Shown here in pieces: positions 22,420 through 32,642 of a stretch of DNA of 64,000 nt. Positions within the stretch are counted from its first letter, which is position 1; each line of letters starts with the position of its first letter. Source of the DNA: Ariolimax columbianus (Eukaryota > Mollusca > Gastropoda > Stylommatophora > Arionidae); NCBI GenBank assembly GCA_036924085.1, contig JAVGWX010000011.1, forward strand, positions 32,920,386 through 32,984,385, in the 5' to 3' direction. A program made the translations under genes and the position numbers. The notes beneath the pieces are model-generated. The model saw only the letters and a list, made by a program, of their open reading frames with translations, had not been told where the DNA came from and did not search any database.

Positions 22420-23640
22420 GCAAGAATTCGCAAAACCCTCGAGGAGGCACAACCAACCGAACAAGTTTGATTCAGACAAACATACAGTGCACTATATCAC
22501 ATAACAACCTGCTGCAATCTGACTAAAAGAGCACGAGAGTACCAAACACTGCTAATACTCACATTCATCGACTACAAAAAGGCATTAGACTCAGTTGAAA
22601 CAGAATTCATGTGGAAAGCGCTGGGCGAACAAGGAGTAGATTTCCACTACATTGAAATACCCAAGAAATGCTACGATGGATGCGCATTCACTCAACCCAT
22701 CACTATCGCGACCGAGAAGGGAGTACAGCAAGGAGACCCCATCTCACCGAACCTATTCTCAGCATGCCTAGAGTCGCCAATGAGGCACTGCAACTGGGAC
22801 AACTACGGCATAAAAATTGATGGAATACTTCTTAACCAGCTCAGATTCGCAGACGACATCGTCCTCATCATAGAGATGCCCCTGGAAGCGACAGAGATGC
22901 TGCGGTCACTAGACACGGAAGGCAGGAAAGCAGGTTTAGCTATGAACCTAGGGAAAACCAGAGCTATGCGCAACCGTTTCGCAGAGTCCAACCCAATACT
23001 CTTGAGTGGAACGCTCATAAAGGACGCTGACGAATATGTCTATCTGGGAAGGCTCCGCAACATAGAGAATAACATAACACCTGAGATCGCCAAATGGAAA
23101 CAGGCGGGCTGGGCAGCCTTTAACTCCATCATGACAGCAACAGACGCCACAAAGGACACCAGACTATGTGTGGATATCTTCGACTCAATAGTCCTACCAG
23201 CGCTCTGCTATGGTAGCGAAACCTGGTCTCTAACCAAAGCAGCAGAGAACCAACTGAGAACAGCACACTCATCTCTTGAAAGTTGCCTCATGGGCATAAC
23301 TCTCAGACAACAGCGGCAGAACGAACTACACAATAGCGACATCCGGAGAATGTCACACATCAAGGATGTCCTACAGTACATCAACCAATCGAAACACTGC
23401 TGGTCTGGTCATATATCAAGAAGACAAGATAAAAGATGGAGTACCATAACCACCCTGTGATACCTGTGTGACAAAAAGAGACCTCAGGGACGGCCCCCAA
23501 CACGCTGGCGAGATTCACTAGAAAAATACATGCACGACCCCAAAACAGACAGACTACTAACACACGCGACAGAAACAACTGGATCCTGAGTTAGGACCCG
23601 CTCAAGGGTGACCACCCCTTAACGAAGAACGGATCGAACT
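22420..23640 (+). pseudogene. LINE-H (RTE-like) RT, 5'-truncated, long open frame
   Basis: An RT frame runs from ARIRKTLEEAQPTEQ (22420), with one in-frame TGA at about 22468, then open to 23460 (283 codons from ATG 22609). Landmarks are FIDYKKALDSVE, GVQQGDPISPNLFSACLE, LRFADDIVLI with intact FADD, and LCYGSETWSLTKAAENQLR in the thumb. A C-terminal SHIKDVLQYINQSKHCWSGH lies near 23360. The continuation KKRPQGRPPTRWRDSLEKYM follows after a stop. The domain order and CYGSETW block place it near RTE-type LINEs. It is better preserved than most neighbours. Confidence 0.8.
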
Positions 23641-23674
23641 AAGAACATTTTACAGACTGTGCTCATTAAAACAT

Positions 23675-23690
23675 CCCCCCCCCCCCCCCC
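23675..23690. repeat. Poly-C tract
   Basis: Sixteen consecutive C residues shortly after the end of LINE-H. A homopolymer of this length is prone to sequencing and assembly error. Confidence 0.9.
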
Positions 23691-24194
23691 TCTCCTCTAT
23701 AATTTTGCTGGATTTGATTTTTTGCCCTTTTTGAAAAAGGGGATTAGTTTTGTGCCCTGTCCTGAGGTGAAGAATGGTGATATGTTTCTCCTGGTGATAG
23801 TTTAGTTAGTCTTGTTCTGTTCTGATAGCATGGATAGCTGTCTTTGTTTCAAAGTATATGATTTAAATGTCTTTTTGTTCACAATCTCCACCCCTTGTTG
23901 CAAACTTATCTGCCTTCTCGTTTCCTGTTTTGTCACAATAAACCATTTACATTATTACTAAGGCATCCAAGCATTCCAATGGAGACAAAAAGAAAAAAAA
24001 TTATCAACAATACATTCGTACAAACTAAATGTAATTAATGTGAGTTGCACGAACCTTGACCAAGGCAGATGAATGAAAGATCATGACATGTGAAATCAGA
24101 TGATTAGGAAAAGTCCTCAGGGGCACTAGATGAGACAAAGTAAGTAATCCTACAGAAAATAGGAACTTTTTCTTCTTTAGTATTTGTCCTGGAA
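23691..24194. other. Intron sequence, nothing recognised
   Basis: AT-rich, with no gene, no recognisable repeat and no open frame of interest. Confidence 0.5.
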
Positions 24195-24440
24195 ATGACA
24201 TTTGTGATGTTGTCGTTTACATAGAAGCTGCAATATCTGCGCCTTTTGGCTCGACATATCCTATTTCAGCACAGAATTTTTGGGACTGGGTTTGCCTTCC
24301 CTCTTCTACCCCTAATCTCTTAGCCAGGCTACATGATTGCAGTCTATTTGTAGGGGGATTAGAGTCTTGGGTCAGTTATGGATCATTGGCCCTATGAAGC
24401 TGTCAGCTTTGAGTCGCTGGCTGCTCATTTACTGCTGCAT
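24195..24440. repeat. Repeat R, copy 3 (diverged)
   Basis: Weak but ordered similarity to the copy at 2579-3246: GTCGTTTACA, GCAATATCTGCGCCTTTTGG, the CTTAGCCAGGCT block and the downstream ATGGATC...TGCTCA stretch. It is the most decayed of the three. Confidence 0.4.
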
Positions 24441-24539
24441 CTTCTGCCCCAAATGTATGAACAATGCCACACATGACATATACAGACAAACACAGAGTTA
24501 AATAGTTTGATAGTATATATGTCAAGAATGTCACATAAG

Positions 24540-25190
24540 TCTGCAACAACAGACAGGAGGGAATCAGAGCAAGAGGAAGACCAAGAAAAGATGTGTTGAT
24601 GGTGTTAAAGAAACACCAGAGGCAATTATCTGAGAAGTAACATTGACAATTGTTAACATCAGGATTATCAAAACAGTTTTTCTTTCATCTCTCCCCATCC
24701 AATATGGAGCACTATAATAATCTCCTATGATGCTAAGAAAAGGCAGTTTAATGTAAAATCAGTCCTATGGTTCGAAAACATGACATATACCAAGAGTCAG
24801 ACAACAGATCATCACCAACAGATGTCTCTGTTGCATATGTTGTAAAAGATGGGCAAAAGTAAGAAAAAACAATAGCAGCAGTAAATTCAGGTGGAGGATT
24901 ATGAAAGAAAGGGAATATGGATAGTCCATACCATCAAGAAGAAAATCAACAATATAACCAGATATGCACTAAGATTGGAACCAACAAAACAATGGAAACT
25001 TGTGGAGGCCAAATAACACTTAGCCAGGAACAATGGAAGAGGAAGCCAAGGCAATTTTAATATAATGTATCAAAACTCAAGAAGACCCAAAAAAGGAATA
25101 TGTGAAGAGTGACAGTTACAGCTCTATGTTCCGTGGAATCTGAAGGAAGGAACAAATTAACAACTCTGAATATTTAAAGCTCTAAAATAA
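24540..25190 (+). pseudogene. Decayed LINE C-terminus and unassigned remnant
   Basis: At 24555-24640 the plus strand reads ARGRPRKRWVDGVKETPEAI in one frame, a basic C-terminal motif like that of LINE-F. The following 24700-25190 has LINE-linker-like composition, rich in K, Q and E, without a diagnostic motif. It is unlikely to be functional. Confidence 0.4.
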
Positions 25191-25224
25191 TATCAAAGCA
25201 TTATAATGTTGATGTATATTATAT

Positions 25225-26169
25225 TGTAACAGTCCTCACTGTTTGCCCTGGCCGTTATTCTAACTCAGAACATTATCACACTCATCCACATCATTAATGA
25301 CCATACTCAGTAAATGACATATCACACAACAGGTGGCATATTTATTATATAATACTCATACCAGAAAAATGAGTAGTGAAATTACAAACACAATACAATA
25401 CATATCATCTTAACTAGGTATTCTATTATTATATATATGTTAATATACATATTAACTAAAGCGGAAATTTTAAGCATTAGCTCTTGATGGAATTCCCAAC
25501 TATCTAAATCCAGTTCTATTGTCTTGCAATTACATCACACACACCTCGCCTTAACTGCGTCCTCAACACACCTTATCAAATACTCTTCCTCACTCAAATC
25601 CCCTCAATTGGGCGATCTGGACATACCTCATTCACAATGCGCCCTGCTTACAACACAACGTTCAGAATATCATTTAATACAAAACTCACACACCTACTTG
25701 AGCGATCCTGTTCTATCACTAACATTCGTGCAACAGTCTATCAATCGCTCCTCTAAGTCAGTGAGTTAAACATACTATCTAAATTCAGTCTCTCTCTCTC
25801 TCTCTCATCTCTCTATCCCTCCTCTTCATCCAGCCTCCTGAGCTAAACTTTGTCTCGAGTTAAATACACTCAAGCAAAGTCAGAGCTTGACTAATGGATC
25901 TCAGGGGATGGCTATATTCAGTCTTATTGGAAAGAAACACTTTGCACACCTGTCACTCATTCTCTCACAGCAAGTCCCGCTGTCAATCATTCTCTCCCTA
26001 CCCAAATCGGAAGGCCAGTGGTCAGCTCCTACCTGTCCACATTCTTTGCCCCAACTTTGTTCTCCTTTGTTGAGATGGTGAGTGACCTTGACACGCATTC
26101 AGGTACATTTGTTATCAGCAACCACATCACCCCTGTCCTAAACTCTCTGCTCCGGCAGGAACTGTTACA
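25225..26169. mobile_element. Solo-LTR candidate (945 bp)
   Basis: The segment starts TGTAACAGTCC and ends GGAACTGTTACA, so it has TG...CA ends with an imperfect terminal inverted repeat of the kind seen in Gypsy-type LTRs. A 4-bp ATAT flanks it on both sides, but the area is AT-rich, so the duplication is weak. It holds a CT microsatellite (about 25789-25806) and no convincing ORF. A non-autonomous DNA transposon with short inverted ends is the alternative. Confidence 0.5.
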
Positions 26170-26173
26170 ATAT

Positions 26174-26629
26174 ATAAATAAAACAAGTAAATTTTATTGT
26201 AATAAAGGACATTTACCACCCAAACCATGATACTCTCTGAGGGTTATAAGCAACACTTTCATGTTCAGCATTTATCTTGTTTTGACAGGATGTTACTTGA
26301 CAGAACACCTCACAGGTTTATAAAGAAAACAAGCAGTGCTCACTGCCATGGTTTCCTCTTGTTTATTTTCTGATTTGCTATTGTATTATGTTTTGAGATT
26401 ATCAGTTTGATTTTGAATATTTGCTGGGTAAAAATACTTGTTATTATTGTTTGCACTTATGGTTTCAAAACCAGTGTTATTGTGAATCAGCATAATTGAG
26501 ATCTGCAAATGCTTCTTAAAACACCAGATTTGAATATTTTGAGAATGGCAAATGCAAAATTGTCTGCACCCAGTTATTATTTTTGTTATATGCATTTTCA
26601 TTTATTATTTGTTTTCCTATCTTTCCTAG
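26174..26629. other. Intron sequence, nothing recognised
   Basis: AT-rich intron between the solo-LTR candidate and Tmtc3 exon c, with no gene seen. Confidence 0.5.
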
Positions 26630-26703
26630 CAATCTCTTTATAACTCAGCTATTTTAATGCAGGAGGAAGGAGACCCCAAGGAAAGAGAATTAGCATTGCA
26701 GAG
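26630..26703 (+). CDS. Tmtc3: Tmtc3-like exon c
   Basis: This 74-nt exon after CCTAG and before GTAACA encodes QSLYNSAILMQEEGDPKERE and LALQ, with a split arginine codon (AG + A). QSLYNSAILMQE matches the A helix after a TPR turn in TMTC3-type proteins, followed by the loop that separates two TPR blocks. Phase 0 in, phase 2 out, fitting exon d, which starts with one completing base. It was missed by ORF length alone and is supported by frame and family pattern. Confidence 0.85.
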
Positions 26704-27046
26704 GTAACATTTTTGTTTTGCATTATGGAAAGTTTCAATGTTGATTGTTGAAAGCTTACCAATTTCAGACTACAAAGAAGTGGGATCTAGCAGTACTTGA
26801 GAGGAATGACAATAAGCACATCACTGCTATACATGATGAAATAGGGGATAAAAGAAAAATGGAGACTAGCAATGTCATCATGTAAAATCAATGACTACAG
26901 AAACCATCCTTGAAAGAGTACAAAGATCACACAAATCAATCATGTAAAGTTTGCAGACCACTCATGAGAAAAAGTTATAATACAGTAATGAGCTACATAG
27001 ACCATCAGTATCCACACTCTTTGCCATCATACACTCTCCAATCTCG
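26704..27046. other. Intron sequence, nothing recognised
   Basis: Short stretch before the LINE-A insertion, with no gene seen. It ends in the 11-bp target duplication. Confidence 0.5.
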
Positions 27047-27057
27047 ACTGACAGTTT
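27047..27057. repeat. Target-site duplication of the full-length LINE-A
   Basis: ACTGACAGTTT here is repeated exactly at 34442-34452. The first copy abuts the GAA tail, the second abuts the first base of the rRNA spacer. It encloses ORF and rRNA head as one unit. Confidence 0.9.
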
Positions 27058-27084
27058 CTTCTTCTTCTTCTTCTGCGTACACAG
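27058..27084 (-). other. LINE-A 3' terminus and (GAA)n tail
   Basis: The stop codon is followed by only CTGTGTACGCA and GAA repeats. Other copies end CAGCGTACGAAGAAG (about 39345 and 39645), CTGCGTACGAAGAAG (about 48995) and CAGCGTAAGAAGAAG (about 50490, minus). The 3' signal for the enzyme must therefore lie in the last coding codons, this short block or the repeat tail. Confidence 0.8.
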
Positions 27085-30000
27085 TCAGACAGTAACCATT
27101 ATTTTTTCGAAAAAAGCAGCGGTCATCCTGAGACTCTCGCCACTACCATACAGCTTGTCTTGCAGTTCCACTGGCAATGGCCACATCTGCTCTCTCTGAT
27201 CCTCGTATGTCGGGCAGTTCTGCAGCAGATGTTCAGTGGTCATTTTACCAGTACCGCACGGGCATTCGTCGGTACACCCTATCTTCAGTTTGTTGAATAG
27301 GTGGTACCTCAGTCTGTTGTGGCCAGTGCGAAGTCTGAAGACAACGACCTGCTCTCTTCGGTTCAACTGGTAATAGGCATCGTTTTTGGTGTAACCAGTA
27401 TGTTCGGTTTCCCATTTGGACATGTATCTGGCTTTGATAAGCCGTTTTGACTCTTCGTACGTCATACTGGTATCTGTTTGTGGTAGTCTTGCACCTTCTT
27501 TTGCCAGTCTATCGGCCTCCTCGTTTCCTTGGATGTTGCAGTGTGACGGAACCCACTGTATCACCACCCTTTTTGGTGCGGACTGCTGGCACAGTTTGCA
27601 GAGTGCTGCTCTTAAGTCATTAAGCTCAGTGTTCTTCTGGCTTTTTAGCGCTGTGACTACTTCGAGAGCATCTGTCAGCAAGACTATATGGCTCTCATTT
27701 TCACTGTGTGTTGCCATTTCTTCCACTGCCGCCCTCAGTGCCTCTGCCTCTGCTCTGAAATTGCTTGTGTACTTACCAGTAGCGAATGACAGTGTTATAT
27801 TTGTGCCATTTGGTAGGTTCAGGAATGCTCCTGCCCCTCCGTTCTGTGTAGTGTTTGTTACAGAACCGTCGGTGTATGCATGGGTCCAGTCCATGCTTGG
27901 GTAGCTTTTCGTTATGAAGCTTAGGGTAGTGTCTCTCCTTTCTTTCTCACTCTGGCAGTTTTTGTTTGCAATACCTGGTATATTTTCTACCACCTCTGGA
28001 AATATATCCTGCCTCCAAGTAGGTTTTCGTACAGTAGTGATGGGTTTTGGTGTTGTTAGTGCGTTTGTGGGATCTTCGTGCATCTTTGCTTTGGCTATTT
28101 CTGCAAAGTTTCTCCGCTTCAGTTTCCCATTTCCCAGATTGTTTAGTCTCTGGTACATTGGATGGTCCGTCAGTCTTCGGAGTTTCTCTGACTGCAGCTG
28201 GGCTCTGCAGTCTCTTCTATCGGTCATGGATTGCAGTCTTGTAATCTTTTCAAGTTCTACAATTGGCGTTGACTTCATGCCACCTGTTATGATTCTCATG
28301 GCTTGGTTTTGAAGTTTGTTAACTTTATCGAAGTTCGCCTTCGCTGCTGTTGTCCATGCCGCAATGCCATACTCGAGAACTGGTCTCACTCTTCCAGTGT
28401 ACAGTTTCTTTAGTATGCTTTCGTCTGCTCCCCAGCTTGTGCCAGCAAGTTTCCTCATGATCGCCATTCTTTCTCTGGCTTTCATTCGGTTTCTCTCAAT
28501 CTGACTTTTCCATGTCATGCGCCGATCAAATGTGACTCCCAGATAGGTTGGGTTGTCGTTTGGCTGCAGGATTTTGCCGTTTAGGCTTAATTTGGTACTT
28601 TGGGGTTTTAATGAGAGCGAGAATATTGTGCACGTGGTTTTCTCCTCGTTTATTTTTACCAGCCATGAGTTCGCCCACTCTTCCAGCGATGTTAGGGCCG
28701 TTTGCATCCGGTTTCTTGCTATGGTGAGATTCTTTTCAGAGGTCCACATAGCCAGATCGTCTGCAAACATTGAGCTATGGACTCTTCTTGGTATATTCTC
28801 TGTAATATCGTTTATATATACCAGAAAGAGTGTGGGTGACAGTACTCCCCCTTGGGGTACTCCCTGCTCGAGTGTCACCTTTTTGCTCATCTGCCCTTGT
28901 ACTTGGACTCTGGCCGTTCTTTGTTTGAGGTAGTGGTTGATCCACTTGTACATCTTCCCACAGACATCACTTCTTCTCAGCTTGACTCTAAGTCCGTCCT
29001 TCCAGACTTTGTCAAATGCCTTTTCCAGATCCACCCAGACAGCTACTGTGTGCTTCTGTGCCTGGTAGGCATCTTCTATCTCCTGGGCTATGAGGATGAC
29101 CTGGTCCTCAGTGGATCTGTGCTGTCTAAAGCCGGCTTGCTGTGGGATTAGAATTCGTTTTTCTTCCAGATGCCACATCAGTCTGGTGTTTATCATCCGT
29201 TCCATCAGCTTGCCGACACAGCTCAGTAGGCTTATGGGCCTGTATCCATTCGGATCTGTTTTATCTTTTCCTGTTTTTGGTACTGGTACCAGTATTGCAT
29301 CCTTCCATGCCTGGGGTACAATACCCCTTTTCCAGCTTTGGTTCAGGACTGATAGTAGTTTTTTCTTCGCTGTTTGGCCCAGCCCCATCAGCATTTCGTT
29401 TGTTATCCCGTCTTTTCCGGGAGATTTCCTTTTCTTTAGTGTTCTCATAGCCTCTTCCATTTCACGCATGGTTAGTTTGGCCATCATGTGCTCTTCAGGA
29501 GCCGTATTTATGTTTTCGTGTCGCTTTAGCTCTTCGCTAATGTCTGTATGCTTATCTGCAGGGACCTCGATGTGGTTTGCTCTGGCATAGTGATCGACAA
29601 AGGCGTTTGCGGCTTTCTTACCTGTGATCAAGTTCTCGCCCTGCTTGATAGTAATTTGTTTATTTGACGGGGTTTCGTCGTTCATGGCTCTGACTAGCTT
29701 CCATAGCTTGTTCCCTTCTTTGTCCAGGTTTAAACTTTCCGTTTTGTTTTTCCAACTTTCTCTTGCTGTTTGCTTGAGAGTGTGTTTGTACTTCGCCGTG
29801 GCGGCTTTGAGGGCGATGTTCGCCTCCATGGATTTTTCACGTTCTGCCACGTTCCTAGCATTTGTTACTACATCTTCCACTTTCTGTAACTCATCATTCC
29901 AGTAGGGCTTATAGTTTTTCCTAGCTCCTCTTGGGATGGTTTCAGTGGCGGCTTGCATTATTGCCTTGCTTAGGCTCTCTACCATGGGCTTCATTTTGGT

Positions 30001-30993
30001 GTTTCGTGTGTTGATGGTTTCACACAGCCCATCTGTCAGGATTGCAAATCTGTCCCAGTCGGCTCGTTTGTAATTCCAACGTGGGAGCGGTTTTGTTTCC
30101 TGTGGGCCTACTTCCATGTCAATGGTTAGCCTGATCGGCCTGTGGTCGCTACCTGCCAGTTGGTTTAGCACCTGGCGGTCTATTTTATAGTGTATGTCCT
30201 GTGTGGAGAAGGCCAAATCTGGAGTCGAGGTGGTATGCCATGTTCTTGAATAGAAGCTAGGGCTATCCTCCGGCCTATTGATTAGGGAGAGATTTGCATC
30301 TATCTCCCAATCTTCCACTTCGTCACCTCTGCTGTCTGTGTCAGAGTAGCCCCATCTCTCCGAGTGGCTGTTGAAATCTCCAACTACTATGCAGTTGGAG
30401 TCTCTGACCTCCATACTCGAGAGCGATAGGTCTCTGTTTGGTGGTCCGTACAGATTGAAAATGCGGAGCTTCGTCTCTTGAGCCATTATGTCAACTCCTA
30501 CAATTTCTGCTTGTCCGGTGTGATTGACAGGTACCGCGCTACTCGGTATGCTGTTTCTGGTCAGTATCAGGACCCCTCCTTTGTGGCCTTCTCTATCTAG
30601 ACGGAAGGTCTGGTATCCTCTGATTGAGAATTTATGGATACTGTTGAGGTGCGTTTCCTGGATACATGCCACGTCAATCTTACCTTCATGCAGGTGGTGT
30701 GTTAGGGAAAGTTTTTTGTTAATGACTCCCTCCGCATTCCACTGTAATATTCTGAGGGTCTTGAAGTTTTGGCCAATAGACGTTACCCCATAGCCATGTG
30801 CCTTGACTCCACGACACATGGGTGGGTGACCACCAGTAGTCAAGGGTGGGCCCCTTCGAGGCGTGAGGCCCGGCGCTATCGCTGCCTGGCGGGTCTCCTC
30901 AGGATGAGCGCCATACGTTTTTCGAATAGGTTGTACTGCCATCATACTGTGATTTACGTTGCACTGTTTTGTTAGGCTTGCGGCCCCGTGCAT
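27085..30993 (-). CDS. LINE-A polyprotein: endonuclease, RT, RNase H, CCHC
   Basis: This intact 1302-codon ORF should nick target DNA and reverse-transcribe the element RNA. The APE endonuclease is about residues 80-290: LQWNAEG, CIQETHL (Glu113), VVGDFNSH (Asp206, Asn208) and GSDHRPI (Asp283, His284). The RT is about 510-800: RKSPGKDGI, YRPISLLSCVGKLMER, DLEKAFDKVW, LEQGVPQGGVLSP and FADD at 743-746. RNase H is about 1035-1170: YTDGS (Asp1042), RAEAEAL, LLTDAL (Asp1108) and GNEEADRLAKE (Asp1161). A C-terminal CPCG...EHLLQNC motif is at 1244-1260. All catalytic boxes are present. The first ATG lies in the leader-derived part; Met17/Met18 are alternative starts. No separate ORF1 (gag) is visible. 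The nearest named relatives are jockey-type polymerases. The clade is not settled. Confidence 0.92.
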   Translation of the reverse strand: MHGAASLTKQCNVNHSMMAVQPIRKTYGAHPEETRQAAIAPGLTPRRGPPLTTGGHPPMCRGVKAHGYGVTSIGQNFKTLRILQWNAEGVINKKLSLTHHLHEGKIDVACIQETHLNSIHKFSIRGYQTFRLDREGHKGGVLILTRNSIPSSAVPVNHTGQAEIVGVDIMAQETKLRIFNLYGPPNRDLSLSSMEVRDSNCIVVGDFNSHSERWGYSDTDSRGDEVEDWEIDANLSLINRPEDSPSFYSRTWHTTSTPDLAFSTQDIHYKIDRQVLNQLAGSDHRPIRLTIDMEVGPQETKPLPRWNYKRADWDRFAILTDGLCETINTRNTKMKPMVESLSKAIMQAATETIPRGARKNYKPYWNDELQKVEDVVTNARNVAEREKSMEANIALKAATAKYKHTLKQTARESWKNKTESLNLDKEGNKLWKLVRAMNDETPSNKQITIKQGENLITGKKAANAFVDHYARANHIEVPADKHTDISEELKRHENINTAPEEHMMAKLTMREMEEAMRTLKKRKSPGKDGITNEMLMGLGQTAKKKLLSVLNQSWKRGIVPQAWKDAILVPVPKTGKDKTDPNGYRPISLLSCVGKLMERMINTRLMWHLEEKRILIPQQAGFRQHRSTEDQVILIAQEIEDAYQAQKHTVAVWVDLEKAFDKVWKDGLRVKLRRSDVCGKMYKWINHYLKQRTARVQVQGQMSKKVTLEQGVPQGGVLSPTLFLVYINDITENIPRRVHSSMFADDLAMWTSEKNLTIARNRMQTALTSLEEWANSWLVKINEEKTTCTIFSLSLKPQSTKLSLNGKILQPNDNPTYLGVTFDRRMTWKSQIERNRMKARERMAIMRKLAGTSWGADESILKKLYTGRVRPVLEYGIAAWTTAAKANFDKVNKLQNQAMRIITGGMKSTPIVELEKITRLQSMTDRRDCRAQLQSEKLRRLTDHPMYQRLNNLGNGKLKRRNFAEIAKAKMHEDPTNALTTPKPITTVRKPTWRQDIFPEVVENIPGIANKNCQSEKERRDTTLSFITKSYPSMDWTHAYTDGSVTNTTQNGGAGAFLNLPNGTNITLSFATGKYTSNFRAEAEALRAAVEEMATHSENESHIVLLTDALEVVTALKSQKNTELNDLRAALCKLCQQSAPKRVVIQWVPSHCNIQGNEEADRLAKEGARLPQTDTSMTYEESKRLIKARYMSKWETEHTGYTKNDAYYQLNRREQVVVFRLRTGHNRLRYHLFNKLKIGCTDECPCGTGKMTTEHLLQNCPTYEDQREQMWPLPVELQDKLYGSGESLRMTAAFFEKIMVTV

Positions 30994-31528
30994 CCGATTT
31001 CAACAGGCGTTTCTGTAGGGATGCCCTCCTTAGCCTTTGGCTGTCCCCAGCCTATCTGCAAGGCAGCAGTTGTTTACGATCAGAGTTTTCTCTCCTATGG
31101 AAGTTGTCTTACCAGACTATCGAGTCTTCACTACTCGTGTCTATAGGGTGCAATGATGATATGATATATGAGATGGACTGGTTTACCCGGAAGAGAGGCA
31201 GTCCAGTGTGTCTGTATCCCAGGATCGTCACGTCCTGCCAGAAACGTAGCATTTGCATTTGAGTGGGGTATCTCTTTTTCCCTTTATTTTCTTGGCTTCT
31301 ATGCAGGGATGGTACGCCTAGCATTCCCCGCCACCTGGGGTGTTGACACAGTGGGGCAGGTGTGCAATGTCCGCTGGTCTGCATCTCTTCTGCGTCCAGT
31401 ATGATAGTTATATGGCTGATAACGTACAGAGGTAGATATCGTAGCCGGAGTGCATTCAGCCAGAGGACAAGCCTGGTAATGTCACCGAGATGTTGTTCGC
31501 CTGGTGTGCGGACAACTCTCATGGTCGG
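30994..31528 (-). other. Leader segment of unknown origin between 28S end and ORF
   Basis: It is homologous to 17666-18429 of the short element, both containing CCTCCTTAGCCTTTGGCTG, GGATCGTCACGTCCTGCCAG and GGTACGCCTAGCATTCCCCG on the plus strand. It could be rDNA 3' external or intergenic spacer, or the original LINE 5' UTR. I do not recognise it. The first 16 codons of the ORF read into it. Confidence 0.6.
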
Positions 31529-31983
31529 TGGTTGAGTCTTGACAGTTCACAGTGAGGTGGCTGCTCTACTGTTTTCGACACCCCGACCAGGTACTAAGTC
31601 TTTGGTTGGTGTTTTTTCGCACCCCATCGCCGTATAGGGTGAGTATCAAGCAGTTGTCCGCCCGCTTTGACTTGCGGGCGGCAAGGACCTCTTACTGTGG
31701 CTCTACCTGATAGGGCTGGGGCGCAAGCCCCAGGTCCCGAGCATGTAGGAGCCTCCCATTGCAGTGGTGCTGAGATTTTGGGCGGGATTGCGGCTTACAA
31801 GGGTTCGGTCGCAATCCCCCACATGGTAGCCTCGCGCCCTTGGCTTATCAGCCTGGTACGTGAACCAAAGTGTCTGCGGCTCCTCTCGATTTGAGCTGGT
31901 TTTCCGTAGCAACGCCCAGTCATTTGTAGGGTAAAACTGACCTGTCTTCAGATGATCTATTTCCAGCACCCGTTCACTATTTG
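31529..31983 (-). pseudogene. 28S rRNA 3'-end fragment (long element)
   Basis: The same 28S 3' domain as at 18430-18887, in rRNA sense on the minus strand. Recognisable blocks are the sarcin-ricin neighbourhood (here CTCAAATCGAGAGGAGCCGC), GACACTTTGGTTCACGT, the CGAAGGC-like hairpin region and the terminal GTCAAGACTCAACC. It carries many more substitutions than the 18S part of the same element and differs by roughly 15-20% by eye from the other copy. Confidence 0.7.
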
Positions 31984-32593
31984 GTCAGACGAACTTATTG
32001 AGGGCTTTTGTTTGTCAATGACCAGGTATTTGAAATCTGCGGTTTCTGCAGAGTTAAAACACGATTTTCGTAGCGTTCTTTCATTTGAGTGTTTGAGAGC
32101 TGACTTGTCATCCGTGAGTCTAATACCAGCGTACGTTCATTATTAGACCCAAACGGCAGTGCTCTCGATTTGTCAGTTGTTCTACAGTATAGGCGTGTTC
32201 AGTCAAATTTAGCCGCAGATTCCACACCTGGTGGTGCCCTTCCGTCAATTCCCTTAGCGAGACAATCAAGTTTCTTAGGGGGTAGCCCCAAAATTGTCGA
32301 GGGTCTAATTCCAGCACATGTTCTCTATTAGACCCCGCGAAGGTGTACTTTTTGATAGTCATTCCGCAGTGTTGGCGTGGTAAGTTAACTTAGGTCTCAG
32401 GCTCCACTCCTGATAGTGCTCTTCCGTCAATTCCTTTATCACACACTGGATGCAGACAGAACCGAGCCACAGGGGCATAACCCCAGAATTCTGGGGGTCT
32501 AAGTCCAGCACCAGTTCCATATTAGACCCCAGAAGAGTGGTCTCGGCATGTCACTCATTTCAGTGTTGGCCGTGTTGAGTCAAATTAAGCCGC

Positions 32594-32632
<39 letters not shown>
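31953..32632 (-). repeat. Tandem chimeric 28S/18S monomers (long element)
   Basis: Four monomers have 28S-like starts at 31953, 32116, 32301 and 32495 (spacings 163, 185 and 194). Three carry the 18S-like GGCTCCACTCCTGGT...CTTCCGTCAATTCC block at about 32240, 32420 and 32610. The last merges into the long 18S segment. This is one monomer more than the short element, so the array changes in copy number. Confidence 0.75.

Positions 32633-32642
<10 letters not shown>

Noticed and set aside
25789..25806. CRISPR-like or other phased array
   Set aside because: It is a CT microsatellite. No direct repeats with unique spacers were seen anywhere in the window.
27416..30975. Plus-strand ORFs opposite the LINE-A ORF (for example 29090-29590 and 28553-28933)
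   Set aside because: They are antisense shadows of the 1302-codon ORF, have no family signature, and recur as shadows opposite copy 5.
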